A stretch of 64,000 bases of DNA from Apus apus (Eukaryota > Chordata > Aves > Apodiformes > Apodidae), in contig NC_067284.1 in assembly GCF_020740795.1 (NCBI RefSeq), positions 94,727,440 to 94,791,439 on the forward strand, written 5' to 3'. Within the stretch, counting starts at the first letter, position 1; each line of letters begins with the position of its first letter. A program made the translations under genes and the position numbers. The notes beneath the pieces are model-generated. The model was given only the letters and a program-made list of their open reading frames with translations. It made no database searches and was not told the DNA's origin. Positions 61,501 to 64,000 of the stretch are shown here, in pieces.

Positions 61501-64000
61501 ATATAAGAAGTCATGAGCAGCTCATTGACTTATACTTGAACCTTAGTTTTGCATCAGTTTAAATCTCAGCTGATAAATGCTGTGCCTATTAACATCTGCA
61601 GAATGTGAGCAGGAATGCATTTTTACAGACTTCAAAAGTATATAATGTTTTTAACTTGCAGAAAAATCTTCTTTATTTCACATATTAAGTCTTTTAATCA
61701 ACAAAATTCTGTGGATATCTCTGGAATATTCATTCTGGGAGAGCTTTCTTTCTGTAGATTTAAAGCTTGAAATAACAATATACATTTATACTTTTATTTT
61801 TTAAAAAATCAATTAATTATTAAAAAAGCAGACACCAAAAGAGAAACTTTGGTATCCCCAGCTCAATAAGTTATTGCTAATTTGTAGAATTTTCTACTGT
61901 AGTATACTGAGTGTGAATAACTTTGTTTTAAACTGTGTGATTGCTATTCAAGAGACCTCCTCTATAAAACCTTTGCTGTAGATTTGGTAAATCTCTGGGG
62001 TGCAGCAGTTTTATGATTTACACTGACTGAAATTCAGTCAGCTGCTGTGTCAGATCCTCAGTAAGTTTAAATTGGCATATTCTCTCTGATGTTAACTGTA
62101 TGAAGTTACATCACTGAATATCTGATTCACTATTTCTAAAGTCAGTTGTCACAGAAACAGTCTAGTGATAAATGAAAGAGAAAATTTTAGTAGCTGGATA
62201 TATTTTCTTTGAAGAATATTGGGTTGAAAAACATGGCATTATCCCTCATGTCCCCAGAGTACTTATGGCAAAGAACAAAAATGCTTTATTATTGATTTTT
62301 TAAAGTTTTCTTTCCCTCTGAATTTCCCATTCCCTCTGATTTTACAGTTCTGAAAGCTCTGGGAATTTGCATTAGGAAAAAAAATATTTTAAGATATCTG
62401 GTTTTCGCACTTAAATTGATCTTGAATCGCACTGTTACTAAGAAAACATTTTGTGGATATTTTTGAGTAGCAAGCCAAAAAAATAAGGCCCAGTTCTTTA
62501 ATGAAGAGGCTCATTTTTATTATTTTTTAATAGGAAGGTAAGAAATTTGTATGTTTAAGATGCATTGAAATGCATGTGAAAATAAAGCCCTGGCTTGTTC
62601 CTTTTGGAAAAAAAAAATATTTGTAGAATAAGCTGAAGTAATTCCTGAACTAGAAGGCTTTCAGAATTTGATTTTTCATTTCATTTGTATTCCTTATCCC
62701 CCTTTGTGTTAAGTAAAAACTCAAAGCCCAGTGGATTGGTATTGAGTCAACTGGAGATACTGGAAGAAAATGAACAATTCTGTTTCCTTTACAGATGTTA
62801 TAGTTCTGGAAATTACTTCAATCTACACCAAAAGAAAATTTCCTGATTATTTTATGAGGAAAAAAAGTACACATGACTTGTGAAGCGCATGAATTTGAAG
62901 AGGGACTTGAGCTCTCAATTAGGCACTTGTGTTACTGAGAATCTTTTTGATGGGCCTGCACATATCTGCTTGCTTATATGGATTGGGACAGCTCCAACAT
63001 TAGAGACTGAATAAAAGAGAAGCCAATTCCTATACTTCAATCCATGCACAATTTTGCAGCTGCTTGTTCTTTTGTACCACTGCCATTTTTCAAAAGCCAC
63101 CTCTGTTGCCTTCTCCCACATCACAGCTAAACTAGAACTGATATTGCAATTAGTGAAAACAGTGACTCAGGAGCAGGCACAAAAGGACTGCATCCAAGTA
63201 TTTCTGTAGATGCAAAACCTTTTGTTGCTATAACTGTCCTGTAAACATCAAACCTAGGAATTTCATACAAGGTTGAATCTTCAGAAATATTTTTGTCTTT
63301 GTCATTTTGGAGGTAGATTTAAAATGGATTTTTAGTCTTAAGAATGATCGAGGCATTGGAAGAGGCTGCCCAGGGATGTGGTAGAGGCACCTTCCCTGAA
63401 AGTGTTCAAAAAAACAGTTGATGTGACGTTTTGGGAGGTGGTTTAATGGTTAGGGGTTGTGGGTGGATGGTTGGACTTGATGATCTTGAAGGTCTTTTCC
63501 AACCTTGATGATTCTATGATTCTACGATTCTGTGTATTTTAAGCTTTATTCCTTCATCTACAATTATATTCAGATAGCTTATTTTTTGGAAGAAGACTTT
63601 TTTTTTTTTTTTTTTTCAGAAAAAATTATGACTTAATAAAGCTGAAGTCAAGGAATATAAAAGATTAATTCTTTACCTCCCATCAGCAGGCGATGTCCAG
63701 ACACTTCCTGGGAAGTCAGGCCTCAGTATGCATAGCAGTTGGTCCATAATACAAATGTAATAATGAATGCCCCACCTCCTCCTCCTTTCTTTTAGCTTTT
63801 TTTGATGAGCAGATGTCATATGGTATGGAATATCCCTTCAGTCAGCTTGGGTCAGCTGTTCTGGCTATGTCCACTCCCAAGATGGTGCCCAACCCCAGCC
63901 TACTGGTGAGGAGGAACTGTTGGAGAGACAGCCCTAATGGTGGGCAAGCACTGCTCAGCAGTAGCCAAATCAGCACCTTTCTGGCTACCAGTACAGAGCA
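13088..64000 (+). CDS. ADGB: ADGB (androglobin), 5' third; spliced, 13 coding exons, continues beyond window
   Basis: Androglobin is a large protein of about 1,650 residues in mammals: an N-terminal calpain-like region, then a circularly permuted globin domain with an IQ motif. Thirteen exons found here join with matching phase at every junction to give about 550 residues ending AEDYSQ. Diagnostic blocks are [12 protein letters not shown] (exon 2), SWKRP (exon 3), [12 protein letters not shown] and [12 protein letters not shown] (exon 5), LLLPATT and [10 protein letters not shown] (exon 6), LTGWIPEV (exon 7), PEMAVYAG (exon 10), and [15 protein letters not shown] (exon 11). Residue blocks were compared with mammalian androglobin from memory. 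Expression in mammals is in testis and ciliated epithelia. The globin, IQ and coiled-coil parts and the stop codon are outside the window. Confidence 0.93.
15363..15383. repeat. GATG tetranucleotide repeat
   Basis: Five tandem copies of gatg/ggat, uninterrupted. A small microsatellite. Confidence 0.9.
16047..16209. mobile_element. hAT-type MITE (non-autonomous DNA transposon)
   Basis: A 163-bp element bounded by perfect 13-bp terminal inverted repeats, cagtggtctccaa on the left and ttggagaccactg on the right. It is flanked by an imperfect 8-bp target duplication: ctatctgc at 16039-16046 and ctataagc at 16210-16217, six of eight bases alike. An 8-bp duplication and CAGTGG termini are hAT (Charlie-like) hallmarks. 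It has no coding capacity and must have been moved by a transposase in trans. Confidence 0.8.
19351..19370. repeat. TA dinucleotide repeat
   Basis: Short perfect (TA)n tract followed by an A/T-rich run. Confidence 0.85.
20175..20400. repeat. Long imperfect TATAT/TATTA palindromic array
   Basis: About 225 bases of almost pure A/T made of tatata and atta words with many internal inverted copies, for example atgatata facing tatatcat. It can fold on itself on either strand. It lies about 260 bp left of the breakpoint of the endogenous retrovirus. Confidence 0.9.
20658..21362 (-). pseudogene. pol: ERV protease and partial reverse transcriptase
   Basis: The frame opens with the retroviral aspartic protease motif VDTGA (active-site Asp-Thr-Gly encoded at 21356-21348) and a later LGIDYL block. 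It continues into an RT fingers/palm start with [10 protein letters not shown] and motif [12 protein letters not shown]. It ends at a TAA just after motif A, so the catalytic YxDD motif and everything downstream is missing. A stop codon lies a few codons before the protease motif, so no intact start or gag-pol join exists. No function is expected. Confidence 0.85.
21363..21624 (-). pseudogene. Decayed gag-protease junction of the ERV
   Basis: Between the gag stop and the protease motif, coding-like text continues in other frames and is interrupted by stops. This suggests at least one frameshift near 21625 plus nonsense changes. I describe only the break and do not reconstruct it. Confidence 0.6.
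21625..23193 (-). pseudogene. gag: ERV gag-like ORF with predicted N-terminal membrane segments
   Basis: A long uninterrupted frame. Open reading extends back through the LTR and primer site to 23424, but the first sensible starts after the primer site are ATGs at 23193 and 23169 (522 or 514 residues). Counting from the second ATG, three hydrophobic stretches lie at about residues 36-54, 59-86 and 114-131. An Ala/Thr-rich linker follows, then an acidic region with a run of ten Asp, a capsid-like helical region ([26 protein letters not shown]) and an Arg/Lys-rich tail. No CCHC zinc knuckle is visible. The capsid-like part resembles avian ERV-L-type gag. The identity of the membrane part is unknown to me. 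Confidence 0.7.
22380..22408. repeat. Asp-encoding trinucleotide tract
   Basis: GAC/GAT repeats on the minus strand give ten consecutive Asp codons inside the gag-like frame. It probably expanded by slippage. Confidence 0.9.
23230..23247 (-). other. Retroviral primer binding site, tRNA-Lys(1,2) type
   Basis: On the minus strand the 18 bases TGGCGCCCAACGTGGGGC follow the LTR by six bases. This equals the primer binding site complementary to tRNA-Lys1,2 used by foamy and Mason-Pfizer-type viruses. Mammalian ERV-L elements are named for a tRNA-Leu site, so the combination with an ERV-L-like RT is notable. Confidence 0.85.
23254..24042 (-). mobile_element. 5' LTR of the endogenous retrovirus
   Basis: About 789 bp. 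On the minus strand it begins TGTCCTGG and ends ACAACA, i.e. with TG...CA ends, just before the primer site. An AATAAA signal is present at 23385-23380 (minus strand), and a TA dinucleotide run (about 23415-23456) lies just upstream of it. The start TGTCCTGGTTT is common to many avian LTRs. No second LTR was found within the window, so target duplications cannot be checked. Confidence 0.75.
23415..23456. repeat. AT dinucleotide microsatellite in the LTR
   Basis: Nearly perfect (AT)n run inside the LTR. Confidence 0.9.
26460..27028 (+). mobile_element. CR1 LINE fragment with ORF2 C-terminus
   Basis: Sense-strand CR1. An open frame at 26493-26918 gives the end of the CR1 ORF2 protein ([20 protein letters not shown], then [19 protein letters not shown], then [14 protein letters not shown]). 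It is followed by the typical 3' tail 'ggacttgatgatctta..gattctatgattc'. It is 5'-truncated before the RT catalytic motif, as most CR1 copies are. The open frame is a relic and not a host gene. Confidence 0.88.
30185..30350 (-). mobile_element. Possible degraded CR1 fragment
   Basis: 'ctggagaccatctagttcaactctggctcagagaag' and 'cttgcttgggtccttgtctg' resemble the inverted CR1 3' region. Too diverged to be certain. Confidence 0.4.
31472..31520. repeat. A49 homopolymer
   Basis: Forty-nine uninterrupted A bases. No recognisable retroposed gene precedes it, so it is either a tail of an unrecognised retroposon or a slippage tract. Length in the assembly may be inexact. Confidence 0.9.
32708..32858 (+). 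CDS. ADGB: ADGB exon 2
   Basis: Acceptor tttcccag; the first base completes a Glu codon from exon 1, then 50 codons to donor CCA|gtaagt (phase 0). It encodes [20 protein letters not shown] and a Lys-rich stretch [13 protein letters not shown]. This Trp-rich block is one of the clearest androglobin signatures and precedes the calpain-like fold. Confidence 0.95.
32859..35922 (+). other. ADGB: ADGB intron 2
   Basis: 3.1-kb intron. It holds a short inverted CR1 fragment near its 3' end and otherwise no recognisable gene or repeat. Confidence 0.8.
35711..35785 (-). mobile_element. Short CR1 3' end fragment (inverted)
   Basis: 'atcacagaatcacagaagtg..agatcactgagtccaactgtcc' is the inverted CR1 3' terminus. 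It lies about 140 bp upstream of the exon 3 acceptor. Confidence 0.65.
35923..36015 (+). CDS. ADGB: ADGB exon 3
   Basis: 31 codons, phase 0 at both ends, between a tttgtgtag acceptor and an AAG|gtaaga donor. It encodes [21 protein letters not shown], matching the conserved FxDPEGKIE...WKRP block of androglobin near the start of the calpain-like region. Confidence 0.95.
36016..38118 (+). other. ADGB: ADGB intron 3
   Basis: 2.1 kb with no recognised element. An open frame just inside (36091-36294) shows no homology I recognise and is treated as chance. Confidence 0.8.
38119..38190 (+). CDS. ADGB: ADGB exon 4
   Basis: 24 codons, phase 0 at both ends, acceptor ttctcctag and donor GAG|gtaggc. 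It encodes [20 protein letters not shown] then FCSE. The Cys codon at 38182-38184 lies in the LFCSELMRW context, where a calpain catalytic Cys would be expected by alignment. That assignment is tentative. Confidence 0.93.
38191..39424 (+). other. ADGB: ADGB intron 4
   Basis: 1.2-kb AT-rich intron with a long T tract before the acceptor. Nothing else seen. Confidence 0.85.
39425..39613 (+). CDS. ADGB: ADGB exon 5
   Basis: 63 codons, phase 0 at both ends; acceptor tctgttttcag, donor ATG|gtgagt. It encodes [17 protein letters not shown], a short Asn/Thr linker, then [20 protein letters not shown] and [11 protein letters not shown]. This is the helical core of the calpain-like domain. The linker between the two conserved blocks is several residues shorter than I recall for human androglobin. 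Confidence 0.96.
39614..43254 (+). other. ADGB: ADGB intron 5
   Basis: 3.6-kb AT-rich intron. No transposon recognised. A 135-codon frame at 41359-41766 has no recognisable domains and no splice support. Confidence 0.75.
43255..43394 (+). CDS. ADGB: ADGB exon 6
   Basis: 46 codons plus two bases (leaves in phase 2); acceptor tctatcatag, donor CTAG|gtatgt. It encodes [40 protein letters not shown] and LKLANT. The pattern WxxVVIDDxLP...ELWPxLLEKA is that of the calpain protease core, so this exon is the best evidence for the calpain-like fold. Confidence 0.96.
43887..44775 (-). mobile_element. CR1 LINE 3' fragment (about 0.9 kb, inverted)
   Basis: On the minus strand it carries the CR1 ORF2 C-terminal region in broken frames ([15 protein letters not shown] near 44400) and then the full 3' UTR. 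Read on the plus strand this runs from 'cagaatgttagggggttgg' through 'agtccaactcccctgcctgag', 'cagcctgttccagtgctc' and 'gaagtttttcctcacattgag'. 5'-truncated and with several frameshifts. Confidence 0.9.
45095..45200 (+). mobile_element. Possible ancient tRNA-derived SINE
   Basis: 'gttagagcagctgctcagga' followed 20-30 bases later by 'gttctagattcatatccc' resembles the A and B boxes of a tRNA-related SINE head. No clear tail or target duplication. Tentative. Confidence 0.25.
45500..45586 (+). CDS. ADGB: ADGB exon 7
   Basis: Enters with one base completing a Ser codon, then 28 codons plus two bases (phase 2 exit); acceptor tgtcttacag, donor CCA|gtatgc. It encodes [19 protein letters not shown] and IPEVIPLQ. 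With the first donor the join to exon 8 gives [12 protein letters not shown], collinear with mammalian androglobin. An identical donor context lies exactly 12 bases downstream (exon end 45598) and would add four residues in frame. Confidence 0.93.
45580..45607. repeat. 12-bp tandem duplication spanning the exon 7 donor
   Basis: ctctccagtatg occurs twice back to back (45580-45591 and 45592-45603) with four further matching bases. Each copy includes the same splice-donor context. Confidence 0.95.
45587..47256 (+). other. ADGB: ADGB intron 7
   Basis: 1.7-kb AT-rich intron with a T-rich acceptor region. Nothing else recognised. Confidence 0.85.
47257..47468 (+). CDS. ADGB: ADGB exon 8
   Basis: Acceptor ttttttaaag; one base completes Gln, then 70 codons plus one base to donor AAAG|gtctgt. 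It encodes [24 protein letters not shown] followed by a low-complexity Lys/Glu/Ser/Thr linker ([15 protein letters not shown] and so on). The first 20 residues are conserved; the linker looks disordered. Confidence 0.93.
47469..48811 (+). other. ADGB: ADGB intron 8
   Basis: 1.3-kb intron, AT-rich, with nothing recognisable. Minus-strand frames here have no support. Confidence 0.8.
48812..48934 (+). CDS. ADGB: ADGB exon 9 (Lys-rich linker)
   Basis: Acceptor ttgcttaatag; two bases complete Glu, then 40 codons plus one base to donor GGAA|gtaagt. The product is a basic, probably disordered segment ([18 protein letters not shown]) ending [10 protein letters not shown]. Conservation with mammals is weak, so the call rests on phase compatibility with exons 8 and 10 and on good splice sites. 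Confidence 0.8.
48935..52914 (+). other. ADGB: ADGB intron 9
   Basis: 4.0-kb intron. It contains T-runs (about 49559-49568 and 50620-50632) and no element I recognise. Confidence 0.75.
52915..53009 (+). CDS. ADGB: ADGB exon 10
   Basis: Acceptor tgttttctctgcag; two bases complete Asn, then 31 codons to donor ATG|gtaaga (phase 0). It encodes [20 protein letters not shown] and [11 protein letters not shown], closely matching the conserved PEMAVYA...PLxLFEExIFSLxQM segment of androglobin. Confidence 0.95.
53010..55479 (+). other. ADGB: ADGB intron 10
   Basis: 2.5 kb. Apart from a two-copy 14-bp tandem repeat at 54181-54208, I see nothing in it. Confidence 0.8.
54181..54208. repeat. 14-bp tandem duplication
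   Basis: ttggaagagtggat occurs twice in direct succession. Confidence 0.9.
55480..55654 (+). CDS. ADGB: ADGB exon 11
   Basis: Acceptor atgtttcctag; 58 codons plus one base to donor CAAG|gtttgt. It encodes [40 protein letters not shown] and [18 protein letters not shown]. The [11 protein letters not shown] and RWKLxRxKKETVVT blocks are highly diagnostic of androglobin. A proline-rich turn joins the calpain-like core to the next segment. Confidence 0.97.
55655..56280 (+). other. ADGB: ADGB intron 11
   Basis: 0.6-kb intron ending in a T-rich acceptor (gcttttttccag). Nothing else. Confidence 0.88.
56281..56371 (+). CDS. ADGB: ADGB exon 12
   Basis: Two bases complete Glu, then 29 codons plus two bases to donor ATAC|gtaagt. 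It encodes [20 protein letters not shown] then [10 protein letters not shown]. Matches the androglobin segment with KPExxxEIxSxFLNYxxxxxxIPT. Confidence 0.94.
56372..59060 (+). other. ADGB: ADGB intron 12
   Basis: 2.7 kb. A slightly less AT-rich patch at about 56690-57000 carries open frames on both strands but no recognisable protein. Confidence 0.78.
59061..59205 (+). CDS. ADGB: ADGB exon 13
   Basis: Acceptor tttttttatttag; one base completes Thr, then 48 codons to donor CAG|gtaata (phase 0). It encodes [27 protein letters not shown] and NSNAEDYSQ. The HFxxSxIKKG and LPSVxExDE blocks match androglobin. The acidic Ser/Asn-rich rest is probably disordered. This is the last exon found in the window, ending near residue 550. 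Confidence 0.92.
60246..60470 (-). other. Unrecognised antisense open frame
   Basis: About 74 codons on the minus strand with a varied, non-repetitive composition (for example [20 protein letters not shown] and [11 protein letters not shown]). It starts at a TTG, with an upstream in-frame stop a few codons before it. No splice acceptor of quality precedes it, and I know no gene on this strand here. It could be a fragment of a retrocopy or simply chance. Confidence 0.15.
63345..63532 (+). mobile_element. CR1 LINE 3' end
   Basis: 'ggaagaggctgcccagggatgtgg', 'ggatggttggacttgatgat' and the terminal 'gattctatgattctacgattctgtg' are the classic CR1 3' end on the sense strand. Fewer than 200 bp remain; the copy is strongly 5'-truncated. 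Confidence 0.92.
63598..63616. repeat. T19 homopolymer
   Basis: Uninterrupted T run, simple sequence. Confidence 0.9.
63685..64000 (+). mobile_element. Avian LTR element (start; runs off window)
   Basis: The segment 'atgtcatatggtatggaata' then 'tcccttcagtcagcttgg', 'gtcagctgttctggctatgt' and 'agcactgctcagcagtagcc' is characteristic of a widespread avian ERV LTR (ERV-K/L-type) in sense orientation. The left edge is estimated from similar text ('gatgtccagacacttcctgggaagtc'), and the right edge is outside the window. No coding part is visible. Confidence 0.75.

Larger units (their letters stand above)
59206..64000 (+). other. ADGB: ADGB intron 13 (5' part, to window edge)
   Basis: No further exon was found. 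A candidate acceptor at about 61337 (ctcccctag) is followed in the required phase by a stop after seven codons, so it is not the next exon. The interval holds an orphan minus-strand frame (60246-60470), a CR1 tail, a T19 run and the start of an LTR. Confidence 0.7.

Noticed and set aside
1..64000. CRISPR arrays, operons, riboswitches or other prokaryotic systems
   Set aside because: The window is vertebrate nuclear DNA with spliced genes and avian repeats; no such structure is present.

Overview
The window is nuclear DNA of a bird. It has AT-rich introns with GT/AG splice sites, many CR1 LINE 3' ends, avian-type LTR elements, a CpG-island promoter, and the RAB32-ADGB gene order that also occurs in other amniotes (human 6q24, from memory). 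No species can be assigned. There are no bacterial features.

Layout: 1-4651 is the 3' part of RAB32 on the + strand (exons 2 and 3 plus the 3' UTR; exon 1 lies to the left of the window). 4652-12800 is the RAB32-ADGB intergenic interval, holding several decayed CR1 fragments and a long GGAA microsatellite. 12810-13330 is a CpG island carrying ADGB exon 1 (ATG at 13088) and a perfect RFX X-box just upstream of the ATG. From 13165 to the right edge the window is the 5' third of ADGB (androglobin). I could place 13 coding exons with consistent reading phase throughout; together they encode about the first 550 residues, which is the calpain-like region. The globin and IQ part of the protein lies beyond the window.

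ADGB intron 1 (19.5 kb) contains a 163-bp hAT-type MITE, a 3.4-kb antisense 5' half of an endogenous retrovirus (LTR, Lys-type primer binding site, gag, protease, start of RT), a CR1 fragment with a readable ORF2 C-terminus, and a 49-base A run. Intron 6 contains a second well-preserved CR1 3' end. The last 5 kb (intron 13) contains a short CR1 tail and, at the edge, the start of another LTR element on the + strand.

Functionally, RAB32 is a small GTPase of lysosome-related-organelle and melanosome traffic. ADGB is a large chimeric calpain/globin protein of ciliated cells and testis. They are neighbours by conserved synteny, not an operon. Points most worth a second look are the X-box at the ADGB start, a duplicated splice donor at exon 7, and an ERV gag-like ORF with three predicted membrane segments. 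I did not find a convincing new biological system.
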